Origin: Thermoguttaceae bacterium
GTDB lineage: Bacteria; Planctomycetota; Planctomycetia; Pirellulales; Thermoguttaceae
Direction: 5' to 3'
Assembly (NCBI GenBank): GCA_017408405.1
Contig: JAFQUP010000050.1
Span: forward strand, 1-59,786
Length of the DNA: 59,786 bases
This document shows, in pieces, positions 32,234 to 40,182 of this stretch; positions within the stretch are counted from its first letter, which is position 1; every line of letters starts with the position of its first letter. The notes under the pieces were generated by a model. That model saw nothing but the letters and a program-made list of their open reading frames with translations, ran no database searches and was not told the DNA's origin. Position numbers and translations under genes: made by a program.

Positions 32234-33892
32234 ATGAGATTGATTTTATTCTTCCATGTCGTTTTTGCGGTTTTGTTCCTGTCATTTTTTCTGTCTTTGG
32301 GAGATGTTTCAGCAAATGGCGTTCAAGCCGTGAATTCCGCACCGACGATCTCAAATGACGTCCAGGCTGTTTCGGATACGGTGCCTGAATTTGCCGGAAA
32401 CGTGATGCTGGAGGAGTGGAAAAAATACTCGGAGTGGTTTGAGACGCTTCCAGCGGAGCAGAAAGATTGGGAAGAACTGCTTCAGAAAAATCTGGGAGCC
32501 GGTTTTTATTTTCCGATTTATCTTAAAGGGCGAATCAAGGGGCACTATTCCCTGGAAAATCCTGGAGACTGGGGATTTATTGAGGATGATCCCAAACTTC
32601 CGCGTGTTTTGCTTATTGGCGACTCCATTTCGAGGAGCTGTACCAGTTTCATTCGTCAGGAGCTTGAAGGGATCGCGAACGTTCATCGCGCGCCGGCAAA
32701 CTGTGGAAGTGCCGGAAATATTATTAAGAAATTTAATGATTGGCAACCGGAAACTGTCCGAAAAGAGACAAAGCGTTGGGACATTATTTACTTTAACGCC
32801 GGAATCCACGATCGAGGCCATGGCGCGGAAGAATATGAAAAGAATCTGCGTGAGCTGGTGACACTTTTGAAAAAGCAGGGGGCAGTTTTGATTTTCGCGA
32901 GGACGACTCCGTGCCGCGATAAGGAAAACGCGCTTGAACTTTATCAGCGGTTTAATGAAATCGCGGAAAAAGTCATGGCGGAAAATGGAATTCAAATAGA
33001 TCCGATTGATCTTGAGGTGAAAGATCGTCTTGATGAACTTCAGACGAATGACCGGGTTCATTTTAATGGGGAGGGGCAGAAAGTACTTGCCGCGAAATCC
33101 GCTGAGACAATTCGGAAAGCGGTGGAGGATCTTAATAAAGAGACCGAAAAATATCAACCTTGTCCAACTCCGCAAAGAATTACGAGAAAAGAGTGGATCG
33201 AGTACATGAAACTGGTTGAGTCACTTCCGGAGGATCAGCGGAAGTGGGAGCAGCTCCATATTAAATATGAGGGTTATCATGGTTTGCTTTGGTATCTCCG
33301 ACCGCGTCTTTCCGGGGCCTATACTCCGGAAAACCCCGGTATTTGGGGAATGCTTAAAGATGATCCCGCGCTTCCGCGGGTTATGGTCATTGGTGATTCC
33401 ATTTCACTCGGGTACACGATGCAGGTTCGGAAAGCTCTCGAAGGGAAAGCGAATGTTCATCGTCCGCCGTGCAATTGCGGCCCCACTGTTTCGGGATTGA
33501 ATGGGATGGATGATTGGCTTGGAGAGGGAAAATGGGACGTTATTCAGTTTAATTTTGGTCTCCATGACCGTCGGCGTTCTCTTGAGGAGTATCTCTCAAA
33601 TCTTCAGAAACTCATCGACAGAATGAAGCGGACCGGAGCCGTTCTGATTTTCGCCAACACGACACCGTGTACGAATGAGGAAGATCTGATTGGAAAAGTC
33701 GAGGAAATGAATGCCGCGGCAGAAGAGCTGATGCGGAAAAACGGTGTTCTCATTAACGATTTTTACGCGCTTCTGGCTCCGAATTACGAAACTCTTGTTG
33801 GTAAAGATAAATGTCATTATTCCGCAGCGGGCAGCGAAATCATGGGTAACGCGACCGTGGAGATGATTGAAAAACACCTGCCGAAAAAATGA
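32234..33892 (+). CDS. Tandem two-domain SGNH hydrolase, secreted
   Basis: A 552-residue protein made of two SGNH hydrolase domains in tandem after a signal peptide (MRLILFFHVVFAVLFLSFFL to DVSA). Domain 1 has LLIGDSISRSC and NDRVHFNGEGQ; domain 2 has MVIGDSISLGYT and KDKCHYSAAG. Each domain also has an xNxGxHD block III (FNAGIHDRG, FNFGLHDRR). The halves are clearly similar over about 250 residues, for example EGIANVHRAPANCG and EGKANVHRPPCNCG, so the gene arose by duplication. GAGGA lies 7 bases before the ATG at 32234; the longer frame lacks a signal-like start. It should act on envelope or external esters, possibly acylated glycans. Confidence 0.88.
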   Translation: MRLILFFHVVFAVLFLSFFLSLGDVSANGVQAVNSAPTISNDVQAVSDTVPEFAGNVMLEEWKKYSEWFETLPAEQKDWEELLQKNLGAGFYFPIYLKGRIKGHYSLENPGDWGFIEDDPKLPRVLLIGDSISRSCTSFIRQELEGIANVHRAPANCGSAGNIIKKFNDWQPETVRKETKRWDIIYFNAGIHDRGHGAEEYEKNLRELVTLLKKQGAVLIFARTTPCRDKENALELYQRFNEIAEKVMAENGIQIDPIDLEVKDRLDELQTNDRVHFNGEGQKVLAAKSAETIRKAVEDLNKETEKYQPCPTPQRITRKEWIEYMKLVESLPEDQRKWEQLHIKYEGYHGLLWYLRPRLSGAYTPENPGIWGMLKDDPALPRVMVIGDSISLGYTMQVRKALEGKANVHRPPCNCGPTVSGLNGMDDWLGEGKWDVIQFNFGLHDRRRSLEEYLSNLQKLIDRMKRTGAVLIFANTTPCTNEEDLIGKVEEMNAAAEELMRKNGVLINDFYALLAPNYETLVGKDKCHYSAAGSEIMGNATVEMIEKHLPKK

Positions 33893-33919
33893 ATATTGGG
33901 TCTCAAAATCCAGTCATTC

Positions 33920-33969
33920 TCCCAAAGAACTTTTCAGGAATATCAGATGTCTGAAAAAGTTCTTTGGGA
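33920..33969 (+). terminator. Long hairpin after the tandem SGNH gene
   Basis: An 18-bp stem (TCCCAAAGAACTTTTCAG with its complement, one bulged A) and a 13-base loop, followed by AATTTTATTT. It lies between convergent genes (the ispF end is at 33984). Confidence 0.75.
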
Positions 33970-33983
33970 AATTTTATTTAATA

Positions 33984-34646
33984 CTATTTCTCGATCTCAA
34001 AAAACGATTCCGCTTTTCGAGTTTCATTTCGAAGGCTCCGTTCCTCTTTTCTTGGCAGATGGAGAGCCTTTGTGGTCGTGATGGCGGGCGATACGTTTGG
34101 AGTGGGCTGAACAACCGGTCGAGAGGCCGCCATTGCTTTCGTTTTACTGTCAGAAACGGACTGACTTGAAACCAGTAAAGCCGCGCATTGGGCCTGAATA
34201 ACGATTTCTTCACCAACCAGCCCCACGCCTTCTCCGGTTTTGGCTTTGACATTTACCTGCTGCGGCGTGATTTCCAGCGTATTCGCGATATTTCGGGCAA
34301 TTTCCTGTTTGAAATTTCCAAGTTTCGGACGCTGCGCGAACACGATGCAGTCCAGATTCTGCAGTTTCCAACCGGCACGCTGAACTTTTTTCCAGGCCAA
34401 TCGGAGCATTTCGACCGAGGAACGCCCCCGATTTTCCTCATCAGTATCCGGAAACAGATCCCCAATGTCTCCTAAGGCTGCCGCGCCTAAAAGAGCATCC
34501 GTGACTGCGTGAAGTAAAACGTCCGCGTCACTGTGTCCCTGAAGAGATTTGTCGTGCGGGATAAAGATTCCGCCAAGACGAATGCCGTTACCAGGGATTA
34601 AGCGGTGCGTATCGTGTCCAATCCCAACACGTGAAGGAAGATTCAT
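33984..34646 (-). CDS. ispF: 2-C-methyl-D-erythritol 2,4-cyclodiphosphate synthase
   Basis: IspF converts CDP-ME-2-phosphate to MEcPP with release of CMP in the MEP isoprenoid pathway, as a trimer with zinc. Seen: GIGHDTHR (zinc ligands), GHSDADVLLHAVTDALLGAAALGDIG, FPDTD and the VNVKAKTGEGVGLVGEEI C-terminal block. The 220-residue length exceeds the usual 160: about 55 basic, Ser/Pro-rich residues follow the domain and look disordered. An in-frame TTG at 34676 exists, but CTGGAG lies 9 bases before the ATG at 34646. dxr of the same pathway is encoded at 17.1-18.2 kb. Confidence 0.95.
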   Translation of the reverse strand: MNLPSRVGIGHDTHRLIPGNGIRLGGIFIPHDKSLQGHSDADVLLHAVTDALLGAAALGDIGDLFPDTDEENRGRSSVEMLRLAWKKVQRAGWKLQNLDCIVFAQRPKLGNFKQEIARNIANTLEITPQQVNVKAKTGEGVGLVGEEIVIQAQCAALLVSSQSVSDSKTKAMAASRPVVQPTPNVSPAITTTKALHLPRKEERSLRNETRKAESFFEIEK

Positions 34647-34751
34647 TTTTTTTCTCCAGAAAAACTCTCTGCGCAAAAAATTTTTTTATCTGCTGAAGCA
34701 TACCAAATTTTAAGAAATCGCGCAAGAGGAAAAAACTTCCATAACAAGAAA

Positions 34752-34786
34752 TAAAAAAAGGTTTACGTTTACCGCAAACCTTTTTG
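34752..34786 (-). terminator. Rho-independent terminator after tRNA-Pro
   Basis: On the minus strand AAAAGGTTT and AAACCTTTT pair around an 11-base loop, ending in a T7 run. It starts 3 bp past the tRNA 3' end. Confidence 0.85.
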
Positions 34787-34788
34787 AG

Positions 34789-34863
34789 TCGGGGCAACAG
34801 GACTTGAACCTGCGACCTTTTGACCCCCAGTCAAACGCGCTAGCCAGACTGCGCCATGCCCCG
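34789..34863 (-). tRNA. tRNA-Pro (anticodon GGG)
   Basis: A 75-base cloverleaf. The acceptor stem CGGGGCA pairs fully with TGCCCCG. The anticodon arm TTTGA-CTGGGGG-TCAAA gives anticodon GGG, reading proline CCC and CCU codons. The T arm contains GGTTCAAGTCC. CCA is not encoded. A terminator follows. Confidence 0.95.
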
Positions 34864-35212
34864 CCGATGATTCAAAATGAGATAAATCTCATTCACATCA
34901 ACTATGCAGAATTATGCCACAAAATAAAAATATTTCAAGGACCACCTACCTGATTTCTCGCAAAATTTCTGAAATTTTCTAAAATTTTTTGGTTCATCCG
35001 GAAACCGCGTACCAATTCGCGACGCGATTTCTACCGCTGAAAACACGAAAACAGACGAAAGGCTTTTGCGGCTCTCGCGTCTTTTTGAATTTATCGTGTG
35101 CCCTATTGGTGAATTTTCCTTTGGGTTTCTGCGGCGAAAAATCGATACGGTGTTACCGGTTGAACCGTAAAAAAGCACGTTCTTTCCTTTACGCGCGGAG
35201 GCGAGAAAAAAT
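34864..35212. other. Intergenic region
   Basis: An AT-rich 350-bp spacer between the tRNA and the BON gene terminator. Frames cross it on both strands but without ribosome sites. Nothing recognised. Confidence 0.5.
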
Positions 35213-35250
35213 AAAAAACGGAAACCATCCTGAAATGATTTCCGTTTTAT
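35213..35250 (-). terminator. Terminator of the BON-domain gene
   Basis: AAAACGGAAA (35215-35224) and TTTCCGTTTT (35239-35248) form a 10-bp stem with a T-rich exit on the minus strand. It lies 15 bp past the stop codon. Confidence 0.8.
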
Positions 35251-35264
35251 CTGAATTTTATCTT

Positions 35265-36191
35265 TTACGGCTTTCTGCGGAAGAGACCGCTGAACGGACC
35301 TTTGGTCGTGCCGTCGTCAAAATCGAGGTGCCAGTAACCGTCATGCCATTCCAGCGTGACTTTGCGCCATGCGTCCGGAACCTGCGGATAGGGATAATAC
35401 GGGCCAATGTACGGCCATGCTCCGGCACCGTGGCGAAGCGGATACTGAACCGCTGCCGTATTCGGATAAGAAGCGTAGGACGGCCAGGCTTTGCGCGGCA
35501 TGTACGGTTCGTCGTATCGCATCGCGGCGCCGCCATTAGCCGGCATGGAGTAGGCCTGAGAATTCATCGCCAGCGGAGTGCCGTTAGCGGCTGTGACGCT
35601 CGTCGTGCCGTAAGCGACTGGTTTTACCGTGACGCCGTAGTTCGCCTGAATCGGACGCGGTTTGGCACTCTGCATGGAGGCTTTCTGAATCACGACATCA
35701 TCAGAAACCACGGAAGAAGAATTGTCAACCACAGACGGGGCTGAAGTTACTGCCGGAGTCGGCTGGGAACTTTTCTGATTCACCGGAACGCCATTGACGG
35801 CAATCACTTCGTCGCTGATGATTTGTTCTTCATTAAGGTCGGGAAGCTGCGCTGGACGGCGCGAGACATTACGCTGATAACCGGCAACCTGCTGAATCGA
35901 AGCGTCTTCAATCGCTTCTTTCTCAACTTCCAGCTGGTTGACCACTTTGTTGACTCCCAGCTTTTCAATTTCAGACTGGATCGCCGAAATCTTTTCGGCA
36001 CTGTCCACGATGCCCGTGAGCCAGACCGTTTCGTCCTGATACTTAAGGCCAATTTCGCAGCCATCGATCAGGTTGTTCTCTTCCAGAACGCCGGCAATCT
36101 GTTCTGCCATTTCCTGATTGTCGCCAAGTACCGTCATTGGAGACATGGCAACCGCGAGCAAAAGCGCTCCAAAACCAAATACACGTCGCAT
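35265..36191 (-). CDS. Secreted BON-domain protein
   Basis: A 308-residue protein with a signal peptide (residues 1-23, ending VLGDN). Residues 27-90 resemble a BON domain, a phospholipid-interacting alpha/beta fold: EQIAGVLEENNL...CEIGLKYQDETVWLTGIVDSAEKISAIQSEIEKLGV..VVNQLEVE. The rest is Ser/Pro/Tyr-rich, ending in a WRKVTLEWHDGYWHLDFDDGT stretch and a basic tail. GGAGG lies 8 bases before the ATG. It is monocistronic with its own terminator. A peripheral envelope role is likely; nothing more specific is shown. Confidence 0.8.
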   Translation of the reverse strand: MRRVFGFGALLLAVAMSPMTVLGDNQEMAEQIAGVLEENNLIDGCEIGLKYQDETVWLTGIVDSAEKISAIQSEIEKLGVNKVVNQLEVEKEAIEDASIQQVAGYQRNVSRRPAQLPDLNEEQIISDEVIAVNGVPVNQKSSQPTPAVTSAPSVVDNSSSVVSDDVVIQKASMQSAKPRPIQANYGVTVKPVAYGTTSVTAANGTPLAMNSQAYSMPANGGAAMRYDEPYMPRKAWPSYASYPNTAAVQYPLRHGAGAWPYIGPYYPYPQVPDAWRKVTLEWHDGYWHLDFDDGTTKGPFSGLFRRKP

Positions 36192-36673
36192 CCTGTTTTC
36201 CTCCAGTTTTTCTACCGTGCACTGCGCGGCGAATAAATCTGAGTTTTCTCAAAAAAACACCGCTTTTTATTTCATTCAGACAATTCATTCCTAAGAATAA
36301 ATCATCATCTTTCTTCTAATCGCTTTTATCATCGGAATTATGTCAATCCAAACTTCAAGCCCTCTCCGGAACAATCCGTATTTTCTGTAAAAAACAATTC
36401 ACTGGATGCGATACAAACGGAAAAACTGTAAAAAATATCCTATTTTTCCCATATTAAAGGCTGGAGGCAAGGGGCCGTTTTGAAGCGGAGCTTTTTCCGG
36501 CGAAAATTTTATCTGTTTATGGTAATTGGTAATTGAAAATTTTTTGCAAAATTTTTTACCAGGAATAAATCGTGATTTTCCATATATTGATAGAAGCAAA
36601 AGGTTTCGTTATCGGAACAGATGATAATTTGCTGATGAGATTTACAAACAGCTTTGTTTTGAAAGGAAATTTT
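36192..36673. other. Intergenic region between divergent genes
   Basis: A 480-bp AT-rich spacer between the BON gene and the Hsp70-like operon. On the minus strand a TTGACA occurs (36341-36346) without a good -10 at the right distance. A TTTTTTGCAAAATTTTTT imperfect palindrome lies near 36540. No gene was seen. Confidence 0.4.
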
Positions 36674-37537
36674 ATGGAGAAGCACACTTTAGGATACCCC
36701 CAATTGTCCGCGGTATTTCTGGATACTGCCAACAAATATAAGCAGGATTTGATGAATGAACCAATTAAATGGGAAAAGATTAACAATTTTATTGAATCCA
36801 TTTTTCGCTCTGTTTATTCTTCGGGAAATGACTATGGAGAAAATTTGACTCAAAAACAGTTAAGAGTTGCCAATCAGTTGTCAGATTTGCTCTTTACTCA
36901 TGTGAAGGGACTGATTTTATCCGTTGAAATTTTTCGTGTTACGGAGGATGACTATCTTGAGTTGTGTCATGGCGCGATCGAATGCGCGAATGAATCCAGG
37001 CGCACTTTCGTAAGATTTATGGAGTCTTTCCTGGCGCGTTCTGGTTGCCGGGAAGTTAATAATGAACGGCTCCAGAGGGAAATTGATAATTTTCTGCGCA
37101 AAAATGAAGACAAAATGCTGCCGCGGGTCAACGATATTGACAATTGGCTGGAGGCGCTTCGTTTGGGTATGGAGAGTGTGGATATTATTCTTGCTGAATT
37201 TAATCCAGAGCCGGAAAAAGAAGAACAGGAACCTTCATTAGAGTTGGAAGACAGTGTTCTGATCTGCATGCAAAGGACTCTTGGAAACCTGCGCGGTTTG
37301 GATATTCCGGAATGTCAGGAAGAGTGCCGATCGATAGAGCGATTCCTGAGGGGACGAAATTACCAGGTTATTTGGCCGGATCTCTCGATGGAACATGAAA
37401 CGTTGGAATTTTTTGTCTGCCATACTTCCGCGGTGACTGAAAACCAGCTCATTCCCTGCATTAAATATGGGGAATGGGTCTCTCTTCAGGGAGAGCTTAT
37501 CAAACCCGAAGCGGATTGTGAAAATATGAAAAACTAG
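36674..37537 (+). CDS. Unknown acidic partner gene of an Hsp70-like ATPase
   Basis: A 287-residue, mostly helical soluble protein of unrecognised family, starting MEKHTLGYPQLSAVFLD. It has a long helical part with charged heptads (residues 50-170), an acidic Glu/Pro stretch near 180 (PEPEKEEQEPSLELED), and a compact C-terminal part with QVIWPDLSMEHETLEFFVC. AAAGGAAATTTT directly precedes the ATG at 36674; the frame continues upstream without a ribosome site. The Hsp70-like gene starts 22 bp downstream. By position and helical content it could be a nucleotide-exchange or substrate-adaptor partner (GrpE-like), but no sequence match shows this. Confidence 0.72.
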   Translation: MEKHTLGYPQLSAVFLDTANKYKQDLMNEPIKWEKINNFIESIFRSVYSSGNDYGENLTQKQLRVANQLSDLLFTHVKGLILSVEIFRVTEDDYLELCHGAIECANESRRTFVRFMESFLARSGCREVNNERLQREIDNFLRKNEDKMLPRVNDIDNWLEALRLGMESVDIILAEFNPEPEKEEQEPSLELEDSVLICMQRTLGNLRGLDIPECQEECRSIERFLRGRNYQVIWPDLSMEHETLEFFVCHTSAVTENQLIPCIKYGEWVSLQGELIKPEADCENMKN

Positions 37538-37559
37538 CATTTAAGAAAGGAACAGCACA

Positions 37560-39716
37560 ATGGCGAATGTTTACGGTTATGATCTTGGGGATGGAGATAC
37601 GATTGTTTCGAAAATCAACAATAATGAAAAAGCGGTTGATTTAAAAATGCCCGGAATGAAAAATGAAGGGATTCCTATTCCTTCCATTTACTCATTTAGC
37701 GATTCCAATGAAGTTCTTGTTGGATATACCGCGCTGGCCAGTAAAAAATTGGAGGAGTTGTGTATTAATTTCAAATTGCGTCCGACGGAACTTTCTCCAG
37801 AGGAAAGAACGAAAATGGAAAAATCAGTGGTCGCATTTACGGATGCGGTGTTTTTAAGCAAGGAAATGGTGGATCAAATCGGTGTTGAAAATACGACGAA
37901 TGATAAGGAGATCATTATCAATATCGGTTATCCAACCAAATGGAATCAGCAGGATGCCAGGTTGTACCGTGAAATGCTCAATAAGTGTACTTTCAAACAG
38001 AAATATCAAAAAAAAGGTAAAACGGTCACTTTCGCGCTGCAGCATGAATCCAAAGCCGCGCTTTTGAACACGATTTATGGATCCAGGGAAAATTTGTTGG
38101 CGAAGGTTCAAAATGGGGATTTTATTGTCGTCTTTGATTTTGGCTCTTCAACTACGGATGTGACGCTTATTTCCCGGAAGAGTGACTATCACTTGGAAGA
38201 CCTTGAGGAAGGCGACCATAAATTGGGTGCGCGACTGATTGAAAGAGGTATTTTTAAATTAGTCGCGGAAGAAATGGCAAAGGAACAGGCGGGGGATTCT
38301 GGTGGCAGCAGAGGTTTTTTTGCGTCTATTTTGGAAATGTTTGCGGAGCGGAAACCGATTGATTCCGCAACCAATAGATGTATTTTTAAATGTCGAGAGG
38401 CAAAGGAAATTTATTTTAATACCTCATCCCCAGATGAGAAAAGCGAGGATTACTGGTATAGTAGAATAACGGGAATTAAAAGGGTTTTCCCGTTGCAGGA
38501 CTATTTTTCATCACAGCTGATGAAAAAAGCTCTTGAATTGAAATGGCCGGAACTTGGGAATCGTACGTATCTGGAAGGCTGCAAAGATGTTTTTCAGCGT
38601 GTGGCCAAAAAAATGCAGGAAATGGGGCGCAGGCCTTCATTGATCATTTTGACTGGCGGAGCTTCAAGAATGGGATTTATTCGGAAATCCTGCGAAGACG
38701 CTTTTCGCCAGAATGGGAAATGTCCGGTAATTTCTTTGGATAATGAGCCGAGTTCGGCAATTTCAAGAGGCCTGGTATATTCTGTTGTCGCGGATAATAA
38801 AGCACAGGAACTTGAACAGGAATTCCGGAATGTTCGTGACCGCGTTCCGGGGGTTTTGAAAAACAAAATGCCGTCTCTGGCTCAAAAAATCGCCCGAAAG
38901 CTGGCGACTCCGATCGTTGCTATTATAAAAGACGAGGTCGTGCGATGGAAAAATGGCGGCTATGTGACCTTAAACAGCATGAAGAACGAAATTGAAAGGG
39001 AAATAAGAGATTATTTGTCAAGCCAAACTGGAAAAGCTGAGGTTAATGGCGCGGTCATGCAATGGCTTGGCGAGGAGGTTGGTATGGAACTGGATCGGGA
39101 TATTTCCAGAATTGCCGGGAAATATTCGGTATCGTATGATCCTGATACCATTCAGAATGTTTTCAAAAAGGTAAAGGTTGATAATGGTGGTAATATCTCT
39201 ATTCCGCCAATTGGAGGAGGAATTGAGAATATAATAAAAGGAGCTATCCAAAACATTATACTTAAGACATTGCCTATCGTCTTGGCGTTACTGATGCCAA
39301 TTATAATGATGATAATTCTTCCAATGGTAATATCTCTTGTTGCTGGTATTGTAACTGTAATTGGAACGATTATTTTTGGCCTTCTGGGGACTGTTATCCC
39401 TGGCGGATGGGCAATCATTGCAGCAATTGTTGGCGTTACTGCGGTGGTTATTATGCTTCAGGGATGGGAAGCTGCCAAGCAGCGTTTTATGTCAAATGTA
39501 AGTTCTTATGACTTGCCGATGTTGGTTCGCGAGGCCGTTACAATGGAGAAACTCACGAATGCGATCAATCAGGAAACCCGTGATTTGAGCAGTCAGATCG
39601 CGAATGGATTAACGTCCAGCAGTGATTTTACGGATAAGCTGCCGCGTGAGTTGTCCAGCGGGTTGCAGAATCTGGTGGAAAGTCTGACGGCTCAAATTAC
39701 CCTTGATTTTACTTGA
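37560..39716 (+). CDS. Membrane-anchored Hsp70-like ATPase
   Basis: A 718-residue protein with an actin/Hsp70-type ATPase region: phosphate-1-like VYGYDLGDGDT (residues 4-14), phosphate-2 VVFDFGSSTTDVTLI (about residues 190-204), and adenosine motif LIILTGGASRMGFI (about residue 360) followed by DNEPSSAISRGLVYS. The usual Hsp70 substrate-binding domain is not recognised. Instead there is a helical region (420-560) and a long hydrophobic segment of two to three membrane helices (about 568-632), then a soluble tail. This differs from DnaK and from the MreB/FtsA group. GAAAGGAACAGCACA precedes the ATG. It is the middle gene of a three-gene operon with unknown partners. Confidence 0.85.
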   Translation: MANVYGYDLGDGDTIVSKINNNEKAVDLKMPGMKNEGIPIPSIYSFSDSNEVLVGYTALASKKLEELCINFKLRPTELSPEERTKMEKSVVAFTDAVFLSKEMVDQIGVENTTNDKEIIINIGYPTKWNQQDARLYREMLNKCTFKQKYQKKGKTVTFALQHESKAALLNTIYGSRENLLAKVQNGDFIVVFDFGSSTTDVTLISRKSDYHLEDLEEGDHKLGARLIERGIFKLVAEEMAKEQAGDSGGSRGFFASILEMFAERKPIDSATNRCIFKCREAKEIYFNTSSPDEKSEDYWYSRITGIKRVFPLQDYFSSQLMKKALELKWPELGNRTYLEGCKDVFQRVAKKMQEMGRRPSLIILTGGASRMGFIRKSCEDAFRQNGKCPVISLDNEPSSAISRGLVYSVVADNKAQELEQEFRNVRDRVPGVLKNKMPSLAQKIARKLATPIVAIIKDEVVRWKNGGYVTLNSMKNEIEREIRDYLSSQTGKAEVNGAVMQWLGEEVGMELDRDISRIAGKYSVSYDPDTIQNVFKKVKVDNGGNISIPPIGGGIENIIKGAIQNIILKTLPIVLALLMPIIMMIILPMVISLVAGIVTVIGTIIFGLLGTVIPGGWAIIAAIVGVTAVVIMLQGWEAAKQRFMSNVSSYDLPMLVREAVTMEKLTNAINQETRDLSSQIANGLTSSSDFTDKLPRELSSGLQNLVESLTAQITLDFT

Positions 39717-39787
39717 TAGCCGCTTATTTCAAATCGCGGGTATACTGTATGCCCGCGGTTCCTGATACGTTTTTAAGGAGAAAAAAT

Positions 39788-40060
39788 ATGTTTAGCGATT
39801 TCTTTGATTGGACGTGGGATGATGATATGGAACTTGAGTCTGAAAATTTGAATGAGTCGGAGGATTGGAACTCTGAAGAAGATGAGAAATCCGAGGATGA
39901 ACTTGATGAAACTGGAGAGAATGGTGAGGATGATGGAAATTCCCGAATTTCTTTCGGAGGAACAGGGCATTGTACACTTTGTGATTGTCGAGCCTATTTG
40001 GATCCCTACAGTGGTGAAATATGCAGAAATTGCGGTCACCATAAAAGGCATCACTTCTGA
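39788..40060 (+). CDS. Small acidic protein with C-terminal zinc ribbon
   Basis: A 90-residue protein. The first 60 residues are extremely acidic (runs of Glu, Asp, Ser and Asn), then a Cys4 ribbon reads CTLCDCRAYL..YSGEICRNCGHHKRHHF. AAGGAG lies 8 bases before the ATG at 39788; the longer frame to 39713 overlaps the upstream stop and has no ribosome site. It follows the Hsp70-like gene by 71 bp and is followed by a strong terminator, so it should be the last gene of that operon. Its role is unknown; the acidic head plus ribbon suggests a substrate or adaptor for the ATPase. Confidence 0.78.
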   Translation: MFSDFFDWTWDDDMELESENLNESEDWNSEEDEKSEDELDETGENGEDDGNSRISFGGTGHCTLCDCRAYLDPYSGEICRNCGHHKRHHF

Positions 40061-40111
40061 AAAAGAAAACTCTTCCGAGTGTCGGGAATGAGGGATAAAT
40101 CAAGAGAGGAG

Positions 40112-40149
40112 AAAAAATCCGGAGGAAAAATGTTTTCCCCCGGATTTTT
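40112..40149. terminator. Bidirectional terminator between the Hsp70-like operon and nrdJ
   Basis: AAAAAATCCGG-AGGAAAA pairs with TTTTCCC-CCGGATTTTT around ATG: a stem of about 17 bp with A/T-rich ends on both sides. It serves the convergent genes ending at 40060 and 40183. Confidence 0.9.
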
Positions 40150-40182
40150 AATTATCGCGCTTGCGCGCATTACGAAAAAGGA

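Noticed and set aside
34989..35744. 251-residue plus-strand reading frame
   Set aside because: It runs antisense through the BON-domain gene, is arginine-rich and has no ribosome site.
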